A stretch of 64,000 bases of DNA, taken from contig NZ_FOSC01000006.1 in assembly GCF_900114155.1 (NCBI RefSeq), positions 1-64,000 of the forward strand, in the 5' to 3' direction. How positions within the stretch are numbered: the first letter of the stretch is position 1; each line of letters opens with the position of its first letter. The stretch is from Marinobacter persicus (GTDB lineage Bacteria > Pseudomonadota > Gammaproteobacteria > Pseudomonadales > Oleiphilaceae). Shown here in pieces: positions 44,306-54,624 of this stretch. Under the pieces are notes generated by a model. That model was given only the letters and a program-made list of their open reading frames with translations. It searched no databases and was not told the DNA's origin. The position numbers were made by a program, and so were the translations under genes.

Positions 44306-44329
44306 AATCGCTCTCTTGTCGGTTTCCGT

Positions 44330-45223
44330 TCAGGCGCTGTGGAACACGCCAGTAGAAAGGTATCGATCACCACGGTCACAGATAATCGCGACGATCACGG
44401 CATTTTCAACCTCACGGGACAGTCTCAGGGCCGCGGCAATGGAGCCGCCGGACGACACACCACAGAAAATACCTTCCTGCGATGCCAGCGCACGCATGGT
44501 GTCTTCCGCCTCCTGCTGGCCAATGTCCAGTACCTGATCGACCCGGCTGGCGTCGTAGATTTTCGGCAGATATTCTTCCGGCCAGCGCCGAATACCCGGA
44601 ATGGAGGCACCGTCTTCCGGCTGCAAGCCGATGATGCGGATGTCCGGATTGCGTTCTTTCAGGTAGCGGGACACACCCATGATCGTGCCGGTGGTGCCCA
44701 TGGAACTGACAAAGTGGGTCACCCGCCCTTCGGTCTGCTGCCAGATCTCCGGACCGGTGGTGCGGTAATGGGCCAGCGGATTATCCAGATTGCCAAACTG
44801 GTCCAGCACCTTGCCCTGGCCTTCAGCCTGCATCTTCAACGCCAGATCCCGGGCGCCCTCCATCCCCTGCGCCTGACTGACACCGATAATCTCGGCACCG
44901 TAGGCACGCATCGAGGCACGACGCTCCTCACTCATGTTCTCGGGCATGATCAGCTTCATCCGGTAACCCTTGATGGCCGCCGCCATGGCCAGGGCAATCC
45001 CGGTATTGCCGGAGGTGGCCTCAATCAGGGTATCGCCGGGGCTGATTTCACCGCGACGCTCCGCTTCCTGAATCATGCCCAGTGCCGGACGATCCTTCAC
45101 CGAGCCGGCCGGGTTATTGCCTTCCAGTTTTGCCAGAATCACATTGCTGGTATCACCCGGCAAACGTTGCAGGCGAACCAGCGGCGTGTGCCCGACATAA
45201 TCTTCAATGGTGGGAAAACTCAT
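44330..45223 (-). CDS. cysM: Cysteine synthase B
   Basis: This 297-residue PLP enzyme makes cysteine from O-acetylserine and sulfide or thiosulfate. The PLP lysine is in NNPAGSVKDRPAL, the substrate loop in EATSGNTGIALAMAAA, and the phosphate loop in SSMGTTGTIMGVSRYL. SMGTTGT and the overall length favour CysM over CysK. The start is ATG 45223 (MSFPTIEDYVGHTPLVRL), not 45259. It is divergent from gacS, as in pseudomonads. Confidence 0.93.
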   Translation of the reverse strand: MSFPTIEDYVGHTPLVRLQRLPGDTSNVILAKLEGNNPAGSVKDRPALGMIQEAERRGEISPGDTLIEATSGNTGIALAMAAAIKGYRMKLIMPENMSEERRASMRAYGAEIIGVSQAQGMEGARDLALKMQAEGQGKVLDQFGNLDNPLAHYRTTGPEIWQQTEGRVTHFVSSMGTTGTIMGVSRYLKERNPDIRIIGLQPEDGASIPGIRRWPEEYLPKIYDASRVDQVLDIGQQEAEDTMRALASQEGIFCGVSSGGSIAAALRLSREVENAVIVAIICDRGDRYLSTGVFHSA

Positions 45224-45414
45224 GCTCTGACCCTGTGATACACTTTGGCGACGAATCATACTCGTTATAGCCCCGTTGTCCCAATACGGCTTGTCGCTAA
45301 CACCATGACCGACGGCTATAACATTGAAACTTGGTGTATTGTATGAACCCGCAGGCAGAGATACCTCTCTGCTTGCTGGCTTATCGGTGTATAGGAAGGG
45401 TGACAGGAACGTCT

Positions 45415-48318
45415 ATGCGACATTGGGGCATTCGCAAGAAAGTGCTGGTGGTGACACTGGTACCCATACTGCTGACCACCGTGCTGCTGGGGCTGTTCTT
45501 CACCTATAGCTGGGTCAATAACATTGAAACCCTGCTCAAAGACCGCGGCGAATCCCTGTCCCGCCAGTTGGCGGCCGGTTCCGAATACGGCCTGTTCACC
45601 GCCAACCGAAGCCTGCTGACCAACCTCTCCAACGCCCTGCTCGAGGAACAGGACGTACGCTCTATCACCTTCTTTACCCGCGACGGCGAGCGGCTCCTGC
45701 ATGCCGGCCCTGGCCGCAGCGAGCCGGAAAGCACGCCACGCCTGGACCCGGAAAACGCCCGGCGCATCAGCAAAGACAACAGTACCCTGTTCATCACACC
45801 GGTATACCTTCAAGAGCTGATGGTCGACTCCATGCTCGACCCGGATGCCCGGGAGCGCACCGCCGGCATACGCGAACCGCTCGGCTGGGCTGCCGTGGAA
45901 ATGTCCCACGTGCGCACGGAAAAAGAAACCTACAAGGCGCTGCTGATCTCGCTGCTGCTGATTCTCGGCGGCGTGCTCCTGAGCATGGCCATTTCCGTGC
46001 GGCTGAGCAAAGCCTTCACCGACCCGATCTTCCAGCTCAACGAGGCCGTGGCCCGGCTCAAGGAAGGCAAACTCGACACCCGGGTTTACACCGGCGCCGG
46101 GCCGGAATTCGAACAGCTGGAATCCGGCCTGAACGAAATGGCCTCGGAACTGAGCCAGGCCCAGGCCGAGATGCAGCAGAACATTGACCAGGCCACCAGT
46201 GACCTGCGCCAGACCCTGGAAACCATTGAAATCCAGAACATCGAACTGGACATCGCACGCAAACAGGCCCTGGATGCCAGCCGCATCAAGTCCGAATTCC
46301 TGGCCAACATGTCCCACGAAATCCGTACTCCGCTGAACGGCATCATTGGCTTTACCGAGCTGCTGCTGAAAAGCCCCATGCCACGCCAGCACCGTGACCA
46401 CCTGAACACCATACGCAAGTCGTCGGAAATCCTGCTGACCATCATCAACGACATTCTGGACTTCTCCAAGATCGAGGCCGGCAAGCTGATCCTGGACCGC
46501 ATCCCGTTCCAGCTGCGGGACATCATCGAGGAAGTGATGGTCATGCTGGCTCCCGAGGCCCATGGCAAGAATCTCGATCTGGTGGCACTGGTGTACCAGG
46601 ACGTTCCCGACAACATCATGGGCGATCCGCTGCGGGTGAAACAGGTCATCACTAACCTGATCAACAACGCCATCAAGTTCACCCAGACCGGTGAGGTGGT
46701 GCTGCGCGCCAGCCTGGAAGCCGCAGACCCGGAAAATCACCGGGTTACCCTGCGCCTGAGCGTGACCGACTCCGGTGTGGGACTGTCCCGGGCGCAGCAG
46801 CATGCCCTGTTCAACGCCTTCAGCCAGGCCGACCCATCGACCGCGCGCCAGTACGGCGGCACCGGCCTGGGCCTGGCGATATCCAAACGGCTGGTGGAAG
46901 AAATGGGCGGCAAGATTGGCCTGAAGAGCGAGCTGGGCAAGGGCTCTACCTTCTGGTTTACCCTGAACCCGGAACTCTCAACCCTGGCCAACGAGATGCC
47001 GGCAAGGGATGCCCTCAAGGGCGAGCGGATCATTTATCTGGAGCATCAGCAAACCACCGGCCTGGCCATGGAACACCTGTTGCGCAGCTGGGGCGTAACG
47101 GTGGAACGTGCCGACACACCGGCTGAGTTACTCGAGCGCGTGGACGAGGCCCAGAAAAACAACCGGGGCTACGCCCTGGCCATGATCGGCATTACCCGGC
47201 ACCTGCTGCGGTCAAACCAGTACCGGGGCCTGCTGCACACCCTGGAGGTGGATTACGACTGTCGCACCCTGTTGCTGACCCCCACCCTGGACACGCAGGA
47301 CACGCCCTTCTCCGGCATTGCCAGCAGCCATCTGACCAAACCGGTACGCCGGGACACCTTCTACCACGAGCTGCTGCTACTGATTCACGGTATCTATTCC
47401 GAAGACGCCGCCAACGATCAGCCGGGCAGCGGGCTGTCCAGGCGACGTGCCCCGGCTTGTCCGCGCATTCTGGCGGTGGATGACAACGCCGCCAATCTCA
47501 AACTGGTACTGACCCTGCTCGAAGAAAGCCGTTTGCCGGCCGACGGAGCCACCAGCGGCTTCGAGGCACTGGGCCTGGTGCGTGAGCAGCCCTATGACCT
47601 GGTGCTGATGGACCTGCAAATGCCGGGCATGGACGGCCTGGAGGCCACCGCCCGAATTCGCGAGCAGGACACCGACAACCATCACACCTGCATCATCGCG
47701 CTAACCGCCCACGCCATGGCCAGCGAACAGGCAAAACTGCGCGAGCAGGGCTTCGACGGATACATGCCCAAACCGATCAGCAGTCGCCAGCTCAGGGAGC
47801 TGGTGCGCGAACACACCGGCTATGAGCCGCCGGCGGTGGCTGGCCAGGAACCGGTGGATGAAGTCAGGGACACCCGCAGCAGTACCCCCAGGCCGTCAAG
47901 CCGCAGCCGGCAACACGAGTGCGTGAGTATTGAGGAAAGCGTGGAACTGGCTGGCGGCAAAGCGGATCTGGCCGAAGAGCTGTTCAGCATGTTGATGGAA
48001 CAACTGCCCAAAGACCGGGAACAGGTGGAGCAGCTCTGGCAACGGAACGAACTGGCCAACCTGCTGGAATGCGTACACAAGTTGCACGGCGCCACTCGTT
48101 ATTGCGGCGTTCCGGAGCTACGCGGGGCCACCTATCAGTTCGAAACCGCACTGAAATGCGAAAGCTCCGAGCTTGCGGCCCATAAAGAGCAACTGATTGC
48201 CGCCATGGACCGGCTGCGAGCCTGGAGTGAGCAAACCGACTGGCAGGCCCTGTTCCGGGAACGCTCTCACGCTCCTCCCGCCGCCGAACCCCAAGACCCG
48301 TCCGCGCCGGATGCCTGA
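45415..48318 (+). CDS. gacS: Hybrid sensor histidine kinase GacS/BarA
   Basis: A 967-residue inner-membrane kinase. Domain order is membrane helix (about residues 10-32), periplasmic part, second helix (about 175-195), HAMP, HisKA (phospho-His in FLANMSHEIRTPLNGIIGF), ATPase (GVGLSRAQQHALF, GGTGLGLAISKRLVEEMGG), receiver (LVLMDLQMPGMDGLEATARI) and Hpt (VHKLHGATRYCGVPEL). This is the GacS/BarA layout. It phosphorylates the regulator GacA/UvrY, which drives Rsm/Csr small RNAs. Divergence from cysM matches the Pseudomonas gacS locus. ATG 45415 follows ACAGGAACGTCT; a longer frame from 45331 is less likely. GacA is not in this window. Confidence 0.93.
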   Translation: MRHWGIRKKVLVVTLVPILLTTVLLGLFFTYSWVNNIETLLKDRGESLSRQLAAGSEYGLFTANRSLLTNLSNALLEEQDVRSITFFTRDGERLLHAGPGRSEPESTPRLDPENARRISKDNSTLFITPVYLQELMVDSMLDPDARERTAGIREPLGWAAVEMSHVRTEKETYKALLISLLLILGGVLLSMAISVRLSKAFTDPIFQLNEAVARLKEGKLDTRVYTGAGPEFEQLESGLNEMASELSQAQAEMQQNIDQATSDLRQTLETIEIQNIELDIARKQALDASRIKSEFLANMSHEIRTPLNGIIGFTELLLKSPMPRQHRDHLNTIRKSSEILLTIINDILDFSKIEAGKLILDRIPFQLRDIIEEVMVMLAPEAHGKNLDLVALVYQDVPDNIMGDPLRVKQVITNLINNAIKFTQTGEVVLRASLEAADPENHRVTLRLSVTDSGVGLSRAQQHALFNAFSQADPSTARQYGGTGLGLAISKRLVEEMGGKIGLKSELGKGSTFWFTLNPELSTLANEMPARDALKGERIIYLEHQQTTGLAMEHLLRSWGVTVERADTPAELLERVDEAQKNNRGYALAMIGITRHLLRSNQYRGLLHTLEVDYDCRTLLLTPTLDTQDTPFSGIASSHLTKPVRRDTFYHELLLLIHGIYSEDAANDQPGSGLSRRRAPACPRILAVDDNAANLKLVLTLLEESRLPADGATSGFEALGLVREQPYDLVLMDLQMPGMDGLEATARIREQDTDNHHTCIIALTAHAMASEQAKLREQGFDGYMPKPISSRQLRELVREHTGYEPPAVAGQEPVDEVRDTRSSTPRPSSRSRQHECVSIEESVELAGGKADLAEELFSMLMEQLPKDREQVEQLWQRNELANLLECVHKLHGATRYCGVPELRGATYQFETALKCESSELAAHKEQLIAAMDRLRAWSEQTDWQALFRERSHAPPAAEPQDPSAPDA

Positions 48319-49053
48319 TCAGCGCCGGGCGCGGTCCAGGATGGCCCGCATTTCCTGCACAGCCTCTTTCAGCCCGGTGAACAGCGCCCGGGCCACGATC
48401 GCGTGGCCGATGTTCAGCTCGTTAATGCCGGCAATCGCCGCCACCGCTTCGGTATTGTGATAATGCAGACCATGACCGGCATTCACAACCAACCCCCGTT
48501 TTCGGGCATAGGCCACGGCGTCTTCCAGCACGCGCAGTGAACGGGCCAGCGCCTCGGGCGTCTCGGCCTCGGCGTATTCGCCGGTATGCAGCTCGATGAC
48601 CGGCGCGCCGCAACGAACGGCCGCATCAATCTGCACCGGGTCCGGGTCAATAAACAGTGACACCTCGGCGCCAATCCGCGCCAGCCGGTCACAGGCCCGG
48701 GCCACCCGCTCTTCCTGGCCATCCACATCCAGGCCGCCCTCGGTGGTCAGCTCCTCGCGTTTTTCCGGCACCAGGCATACGCACTGCGGCCGCACCTGCT
48801 CGGCGAAAGCCAGCATGTCGTCGGTGACCGCCATTTCCAGATTCATTTTGGTCTGCAGGGTCTCGCGTAACAGCAGCACATCCCGATCCTGGATGTGCCG
48901 ACGGTCTTCGCGGGGATGCACGGTGATCCCGTCGGCTCCGGCTTCTTCTGCCAGCATGGCGGCCTGCACCGGGTCCGGGTAACGGGTACCCCGCGCCTGA
49001 CGCAGCGTGGCCACATGGTCGATATTGACACCTAAAAGCACTCTGGCGGTCAT
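48319..49053 (-). CDS. pdxJ: Pyridoxine 5'-phosphate synthase
   Basis: The 244-residue TIM-barrel enzyme condenses 1-deoxyxylulose-5-phosphate with 3-amino-2-oxopropyl phosphate in vitamin B6 synthesis. The signatures [21 protein letters not shown] and [20 protein letters not shown] are clear, with [12 protein letters not shown] near the C-terminus. It is the last gene of the recO-pdxJ run; its ATG overlaps the recO stop (ATGA). Its stop codon abuts the gacS stop in a shared TGATCA. Confidence 0.96.
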   Translation of the reverse strand: MTARVLLGVNIDHVATLRQARGTRYPDPVQAAMLAEEAGADGITVHPREDRRHIQDRDVLLLRETLQTKMNLEMAVTDDMLAFAEQVRPQCVCLVPEKREELTTEGGLDVDGQEERVARACDRLARIGAEVSLFIDPDPVQIDAAVRCGAPVIELHTGEYAEAETPEALARSLRVLEDAVAYARKRGLVVNAGHGLHYHNTEAVAAIAGINELNIGHAIVARALFTGLKEAVQEMRAILDRARR

Positions 49054-49790
49054 GATTTACTCCCTGATGAACGGACGGAATGGGAAAAGAGTGAACGGCT
49101 GTGCAGCGGCCGGCCCTGAAGCAGGTAATCCACCAGCACGCGCATCACCTGCTTGGCGGTTTTACGGGCCTGCCCGGAGGTCAGGTCACCGGCCGCCAGT
49201 GCCAGCAGAGCGGAACCGGGCAGTTGCCGCAACAGGGCGTCGGGGTTGTCGGGACTGATAACACCCTGGGCCGGATCATAGCCGTAATGGCCGTTGGGCT
49301 GAACCAGCTCGCCGGTATCGGTGGCCTGGTCCCAGGCAAAATCGTAACCAAGGGCCTGGGCAAAGGCTCGCTCAAAGACCCTGAGCACCGGTTCCACATC
49401 GGCGTCAGCGGGCAGCCCGGCCAGCGCCTGCAATGCCTCGATATAGCTGGCAAACAGCTGCGGGTGGGGGTCAGCCTCGGGCAGGATGCGCTGTAACAAT
49501 TCGTTGATATACAGGCCACTGTACAGGGCGCGGGTGCGGGTTGGCGGCTCGGCCGGGCGCACATCCACCTGCACCAGGGTTTTCAGATCACTGCGCCCGC
49601 GCCAGTCCACCAGCAGTGGCTGGAATGGCTGCAGTTGGGCCTTCAGCGGACTACGGGCGCCGGTGGCGCCACGGGCAACCACCGCCATGCGACCGTGGTT
49701 CAGGGTAAACAGGTCAACCAGCAATGAAGACTCCCGCCAGGGCCGGCGGTGGATGACGTAAGCGGGCTCCTGCTGCACCGCCGGTTCCAT
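49050..49790 (-). CDS. recO: DNA repair protein RecO
   Basis: A 246-residue recombination mediator that helps load RecA on SSB-coated gaps with RecR. An N-terminal OB fold ([33 protein letters not shown]) is followed by a helical C-terminal domain ([28 protein letters not shown]). Zinc cysteines are absent, as in many gammaproteobacterial RecO. It follows era after 7 bp and overlaps pdxJ. Confidence 0.93.
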   Translation of the reverse strand: MEPAVQQEPAYVIHRRPWRESSLLVDLFTLNHGRMAVVARGATGARSPLKAQLQPFQPLLVDWRGRSDLKTLVQVDVRPAEPPTRTRALYSGLYINELLQRILPEADPHPQLFASYIEALQALAGLPADADVEPVLRVFERAFAQALGYDFAWDQATDTGELVQPNGHYGYDPAQGVISPDNPDALLRQLPGSALLALAAGDLTSGQARKTAKQVMRVLVDYLLQGRPLHSRSLFSHSVRSSGSKS

Positions 49791-49797
49791 ACCAGCC

Positions 49798-50715
49798 TCA
49801 GAAATCGTTCATGCCCAGGCTTTTTAACGCCCGGTCACTGTCGGCCCAGCCCCGCTTGACCTTCACCCAGAGGCGCAACATCACCTTGCTGTCAAACAGC
49901 CGTTCCATGTCGGCCCGGGCTTCCTGGCCGATGCGACGCATACGCTCGCCCTTGTCACCGATCAGAATTTTTTTCTGGCCTTCCCGCTCCACCAGAATCA
50001 GCGCGGAGATGTGCAGCGTATTGCCCTGGCGTTTGAATTCCTCGATTTCCACGGCCACGGAATACGGCAGCTCCGCGCCCAGTTGGCGGGTGATTTTCTC
50101 ACGCACCATTTCGGCCGCCATGAACCGTTCGCTGCGGTCGGTCACCTGGTCGTCCGGGTAAAAATGGACACTCTGCGGCAGGAAGCGCCCGACCGCCTGC
50201 TCCAGCGGCTCAAGATTGGTTTCCTTCAGGGCCGAGAGCGGGATGATCTCGGCAAACTCCCGCTTCTTGGACAACATATCCAGATGCGGCAGCAGCAATT
50301 CACGCTTTTCCAGACGATCGACCTTGTTAACCGCCAGAATCACCGGGCAGGTCAGGCGTTTGAGCTTTTCCAGCACCATTTCATCGGCACTGGTCCAGTT
50401 CAACTGGTCCACCATGAACACCACCACATCCACATCGATCAGTGCCGACGAGGCCGCCTTGTTCATGGCACGGTTCAGCGCCCGGGGCTCGTCTTCGTGC
50501 ATGCCCGGGGTGTCCACGTAAATCGCCTGAACCGGCCCTTCGGTCTTGATACCCAGTACCTGGTGGCGGGTGGTTTGGGGCTTGCGGGAGGTGATGCTGA
50601 GCTTCTGGCCCAGGATGTGGTTCAGCAGAGTGGATTTACCCACGTTCGGCCGGCCGACAATGGCGACAAAACCGCAGCGGCTGTTCGGGTCTTCCGGTTG
50701 CATCAGATCGTTCAT
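49798..50715 (-). CDS. era: Ribosome-assembly GTPase Era
   Basis: A 305-residue GTPase with G1 [12 protein letters not shown] (about residues 21-32), G3 [10 protein letters not shown]4 [10 protein letters not shown] and a C-terminal KH domain ([28 protein letters not shown]). The KH domain binds the 3' end of 16S rRNA during 30S maturation. The start overlaps the end of rnc by one base, so the two are coupled, as in E. coli. Confidence 0.96.
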   Translation of the reverse strand: MNDLMQPEDPNSRCGFVAIVGRPNVGKSTLLNHILGQKLSITSRKPQTTRHQVLGIKTEGPVQAIYVDTPGMHEDEPRALNRAMNKAASSALIDVDVVVFMVDQLNWTSADEMVLEKLKRLTCPVILAVNKVDRLEKRELLLPHLDMLSKKREFAEIIPLSALKETNLEPLEQAVGRFLPQSVHFYPDDQVTDRSERFMAAEMVREKITRQLGAELPYSVAVEIEEFKRQGNTLHISALILVEREGQKKILIGDKGERMRRIGQEARADMERLFDSKVMLRLWVKVKRGWADSDRALKSLGMNDF

Positions 50716-51404
50716 TATTCGGTCTCCACGCCCAGTTGCCTGAGCGCATTACGCGCCGCTTCCTGTTCGGCAATGCGCCGGCTACTGCCAGTCCCGTTGG
50801 TTTTCCGGTCCAGGGAGGGCAGCGCACAGGATACATGGAAGGTCTGGTTATGGGCCTGGCCATCCACCGAGATCACCTCGTAGTTGGGCAACGGGAATTG
50901 CCGGGACTGCAGATATTCCTGCAGCCGGGTTTTGGGATCTTTCTGGGTATCCTGGATATCCAGGCGCTTGAGGCGCTGCTCGAACCAGCGCAACACCTGC
51001 TCCCGGCAGGTGTAGAAGTCGCTGTCCAGGTAAATCGCGCCGATGATCGATTCGATCGCGTCGGCCAGGATGGATTCCCGGCGGAAACCTCCGCTTTTCA
51101 GCTCACCCGACCCCAGCCGCAGGTACTGGCCCAGCTTGAATTCACGACCGATCTCCGCCAGCGTTACCCCCTTGACCATACGGGCCCGCAGGCGGCTCAA
51201 CTGGCCTTCCCGGGCTTTTTCGAAATGCTGGTAAAGGTGTTCGGCTATCACCATATTGACGATGGAGTCGCCCAGAAACTCCAGGCGTTCGTTGTTCTGG
51301 TTGCCATAACTGCGGTGCGTCAGCGCCAGCAACAGCCTCTCGGGTTGCTTGAACTGATAGCCGATGCGGCGCTGGAGTTCGTCAAGATCTGGTTGTGAAT
51401 TCAC
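50715..51404 (-). CDS. rnc: Ribonuclease III
   Basis: A 229-residue double-strand-specific RNase that processes rRNA and many mRNAs. The signature [21 protein letters not shown] (about residues 37-57) holds the catalytic acids, and a double-stranded-RNA-binding domain occupies about residues 155-225 ([22 protein letters not shown]). The ATG overlaps the stop codon of the DUF4845 gene. The era gene is coupled downstream. Confidence 0.96.
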   Translation of the reverse strand: MNSQPDLDELQRRIGYQFKQPERLLLALTHRSYGNQNNERLEFLGDSIVNMVIAEHLYQHFEKAREGQLSRLRARMVKGVTLAEIGREFKLGQYLRLGSGELKSGGFRRESILADAIESIIGAIYLDSDFYTCREQVLRWFEQRLKRLDIQDTQKDPKTRLQEYLQSRQFPLPNYEVISVDGQAHNQTFHVSCALPSLDRKTNGTGSSRRIAEQEAARNALRQLGVETE

Positions 51405-51784
51405 TGGCCCTTCAACTCGTATTCATGCTGGAAGTGGACGACGCTGTCCACGTTGGCAAAAAGATTGTTGCGAACTTCGTAGTCCACGTTAATCACCACG
51501 TATTCGCCGTTTTTATCGACCGAGATGTGCTTGGCGTCAAAGCCCCGCACGTTGTTCACACTCAGCCGCTTGTTGATCAGCCTGCGCACCTCGGCCGGCC
51601 CCATGGTGGACAGGCCCTCCGTGCCCTCAAGGCTCTCGAGCGCTTCCTGAATGGTAATGTCATCGATGTAGGCCGGCCCCAGCTTGATGCCCAGGGTCAG
51701 CAGGGCCCCGAAAAACAGTGCCACAATCACCATGGTCAGGGCGCCGCCGTGCTGCCGGCTTCCCACGGGATAATCCGTTCTCAT
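51401..51784 (-). CDS. DUF4845 small membrane protein
   Basis: The 127-residue protein has one N-terminal membrane helix ([25 protein letters not shown], about residues 13-37). The soluble DUF4845 part follows, with [15 protein letters not shown] and [15 protein letters not shown]. The position between lepB and rnc is conserved in pseudomonads and relatives. The function is unknown; the topology suggests a periplasmic domain tethered to the inner membrane. ATG 51784 has AAGGAG 9 nt upstream and is preferred to 51814. Confidence 0.82.
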   Translation of the reverse strand: MRTDYPVGSRQHGGALTMVIVALFFGALLTLGIKLGPAYIDDITIQEALESLEGTEGLSTMGPAEVRRLINKRLSVNNVRGFDAKHISVDKNGEYVVINVDYEVRNNLFANVDSVVHFQHEYELKGQ

Positions 51785-51810
51785 GACCGTTTTCTCCTTA
51801 AACGCCTGAA

Positions 51811-52596
51811 TCACTCAATCGTACCCACCCGTTCAAAAGATGGCAGACTGGTCAGGGATTGCCAGTGCATCCAGATGGCAAACGCTTTGCCCACCACCAT
51901 GTCGTCCGGCACGGTACCCCAGAAACGACTGTCGTTGCTGTTGTCGCGGTTATCACCCATGACAAAATAGTGACCCTCGGGCACCACCCATTCGCCCTCG
52001 CCGGAACCCGACACCCGCCCCATGCTCAGGTACAGATCGTGCTCAACGCCGCCAATGCGTTCGCGCCAGCGTTCCATCGGCGGCATGCGGGCGACAAATT
52101 CACGGGGTACCGCCTTGCCATTCACGTAAAGCTGTTTGTCCCGGTAACGGATGTGGTCACCCGGCAGGCCAATCACCCGCTTGATGTAATTGGTCGCGCC
52201 GTCTTCGGGATAACGGAAGACCATGACGTCGCCGCGCTCCGGGTCCCCCACCTCGATCACCTTGGTGCCGGCCACCGGCAAACGCAGACCGTAGGCGTAT
52301 TTGTTCACCAGAATGAAATCGCCCACTTCCAACGTGGGCAACATGGAACCGGAGGGAATCTGGAATGGTTCAACCAGGAAGGAACGCAACACCAGCACAA
52401 TGGCCAGTACCGGGAAGAACGACCGGCTGACGTCCACCAGCCAGGGCTCTTTCGGCTCCTCGGCCGGTTCGCCGGCCTCCGGTGTCGGACCTGCCGCCGC
52501 CAGACGGCGTTTGCGCAGGAACAGCTTGTCGGCCAGCCAGACCACGCCGGTGGCAAACGTCAGCACCACCAGTACCAGCGGGAAATTGATATCCAT
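51811..52596 (-). CDS. lepB: Signal peptidase I
   Basis: A 261-residue inner-membrane protease that removes Sec/Tat signal peptides. Two N-terminal membrane segments are seen (about residues 5-24 and 62-82). The catalytic Ser is in PSGSMLPTLEVGDFI (about residue 93), and the Lys is in RYPEDGATNYIKRVIGLPGD. Box E is GDNRDNSNDSRFWG. It lies 14 bp downstream of lepA. Confidence 0.95.
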   Translation of the reverse strand: MDINFPLVLVVLTFATGVVWLADKLFLRKRRLAAAGPTPEAGEPAEEPKEPWLVDVSRSFFPVLAIVLVLRSFLVEPFQIPSGSMLPTLEVGDFILVNKYAYGLRLPVAGTKVIEVGDPERGDVMVFRYPEDGATNYIKRVIGLPGDHIRYRDKQLYVNGKAVPREFVARMPPMERWRERIGGVEHDLYLSMGRVSGSGEGEWVVPEGHYFVMGDNRDNSNDSRFWGTVPDDMVVGKAFAIWMHWQSLTSLPSFERVGTIE

Positions 52597-52610
52597 TCCG
52601 GTGTCTTGTC

Positions 52611-54431
52611 CTATTTATCGACCTGTAACACGGCGAGGAACGCTTCCTGGGGCACATCCACATTGCCCAGCTGTTTCATGCGTTTCTTGCCCTCTTTCTG
52701 CTTCTGCAGCAGTTTCTTCTTACGGCTGACGTCGCCGCCGTAGCACTTGGCGGTGACGTTCTTGCGCAGCGCCTTGACCGTGACCCGCGCCACCACCTGA
52801 GTGCCGATGGCCGCCTGAATGGCAATATCGAACATCTGGCGGGGAATCAGTTCTTTCATCTTGTCGATCAGCTGACGGCCTTTGTAGTGGGCCTGATCCT
52901 TGTGAACGATCAGCGCCAGGGCATCCACCCGCTCGCCGTTGATCAACACATCCAGGCGCACCAGCTTGGCCGGCTGGAAACGCACGAACTGGTAGTCCAG
53001 CGAGGCGAAGCCGCGGCTGGCGGATTTCACACGATCGAAGAAATCCAGCACCACCTCGGCCATGGGCAGCTCGTACACCACCTGCACCTGGTTGGACATG
53101 AAGTGCATGTTCTTCTGCACACCGCGCTTTTCCTCACACAGGGCAATCACATTACCCAAATGCTCCTGTGGCACCAGGATGCTGGCCTCGACAATCGGCT
53201 CGCGCATTTCCTCGATGGAGCCAATATCCGGCAAGCGCGAAGGGTTGTCCACCGACAGGGTCTCACCCTGAGTGGTCACCACTTCGTAGATAACGGTGGG
53301 CGCGGTGGTGATCAGATCAATGCCGTATTCCCGCTCCAGCCGCTCCTGGATAATTTCCATGTGCAGCATGCCCAGGAAACCACAACGGAAGCCGAATCCC
53401 AGGGCGTCGGAGTTTTCCGGCTCGAAGAACAAAGAGGCGTCGTTCAGGGTGAGCTTTTCCAGCGCATCCCGGAAATCGTCGTAGTCATCCGAACTGACCG
53501 GGAACAGGCCGGCGTAGACCTGCGGCTTCACTTTCTTGAAGCCCGGCAGCATCGGGGTTTCCTCGGCGTACTTCTGATGCACGATGGTGTCGCCCACCGG
53601 CGCGCCGTGGATGTCCTTGATACCGGCCACCACGAAGCCAACGTCGCCGGCCTCGAGAATGTTGGTGTCTTTCGGCTTCGGGTTGAAAATACCCACCTTG
53701 TCGGCATTCCAGGCCTTGCCGGTGGACTTGATCACGATCTTGTCACCCTTGCGCAGGGTGCCTTCGGTAATCCGCACCAGCGACACCACGCCAAGGTAGT
53801 TATCAAACCAGGAATCGATGATCAGCGCCTGCAACGGCGCCTTGCGGTCACCCTTGGGCGGCGGGATGCGGTGAATCAGATCCTCAAGCACATCTTCCAC
53901 GCCCATGCCGCTCTTGGCACTGCAGCGCACGGCGTCGGTCGCTTCGATGCCGATCACATCCTCGATTTCCTCGGACACACGATCGGGCTCGGCCTGCGGC
54001 AGGTCCATCTTGTTCAGCACCGGCACCACTTCCAGGCCCTGCTCGATGGCGGTGTAGCAGTTGGCCACGGACTGGGCTTCCACGCCCTGGCCGGCGTCCA
54101 CCACCAGCAGCGCACCTTCACAGGCGTACAGGGAACGGGATACCTCGTAGGAAAAGTCCACGTGGCCGGGGGTATCGATGAAGTTCAGTTTATAGATCTG
54201 GCCGTCCCGGGCCTTGTAGTTGAGCGTAACGCTCTGGGCCTTGATGGTAATCCCGCGTTCACGCTCCAGGTCCATCGAATCAAGTACCTGCTCGGCCATT
54301 TCCCGGTCTGTCAGGCCACCACAAATCTGAATAAAACGATCCGCCAGGGTGGATTTGCCATGGTCGATGTGCGCAATGATGGAAAAATTTCGTATACGAC
54401 TGATGTCGTTATCTTTTTCGGCTTCAGACAT
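52611..54431 (-). CDS. lepA: Elongation factor 4
   Basis: At 606 residues this is a full-length EF4. G1 is [17 protein letters not shown]3 is [18 protein letters not shown] and G4 is [13 protein letters not shown]. The unique C-terminal domain ends in [29 protein letters not shown]. This ribosome-binding GTPase affects initiation or back-translocation under stress. The order lepA-lepB-rnc-era-recO-pdxJ is the conserved gammaproteobacterial arrangement. Confidence 0.97.
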   Translation of the reverse strand: MSEAEKDNDISRIRNFSIIAHIDHGKSTLADRFIQICGGLTDREMAEQVLDSMDLERERGITIKAQSVTLNYKARDGQIYKLNFIDTPGHVDFSYEVSRSLYACEGALLVVDAGQGVEAQSVANCYTAIEQGLEVVPVLNKMDLPQAEPDRVSEEIEDVIGIEATDAVRCSAKSGMGVEDVLEDLIHRIPPPKGDRKAPLQALIIDSWFDNYLGVVSLVRITEGTLRKGDKIVIKSTGKAWNADKVGIFNPKPKDTNILEAGDVGFVVAGIKDIHGAPVGDTIVHQKYAEETPMLPGFKKVKPQVYAGLFPVSSDDYDDFRDALEKLTLNDASLFFEPENSDALGFGFRCGFLGMLHMEIIQERLEREYGIDLITTAPTVIYEVVTTQGETLSVDNPSRLPDIGSIEEMREPIVEASILVPQEHLGNVIALCEEKRGVQKNMHFMSNQVQVVYELPMAEVVLDFFDRVKSASRGFASLDYQFVRFQPAKLVRLDVLINGERVDALALIVHKDQAHYKGRQLIDKMKELIPRQMFDIAIQAAIGTQVVARVTVKALRKNVTAKCYGGDVSRKKKLLQKQKEGKKRMKQLGNVDVPQEAFLAVLQVDK

Positions 54432-54575
54432 TCATCAAAACCCAGATGGTATGAACACTCGGATGCAAGGATGCTGAAAATCATCCGGTGCGGAAATTAA
54501 AAACGGCAGGCATTGTAACGCGAACAGAGGGCGCTGTCGCCCTGAACGCCGCAGGTGGCGCGAGTTTGTGGAGAA

Positions 54576-54612
54576 CTGGCAAGGTCCGCGGGATTGCCGA
54601 AGGCCTTGCCAG
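54576..54612 (-). terminator. Hairpin downstream of mucD
   Basis: CTGGCAAGG (54576-54584) pairs perfectly with CCTTGCCAG (54604-54612) around a 19-nt loop, 12 nt after the mucD stop codon on the minus strand. The following bases (TTCTCC) are only weakly T-rich, so it could be an inefficient terminator or a 3'-end stabiliser. Confidence 0.5.
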
Positions 54613-54624
54613 ACGGGGATGGCT

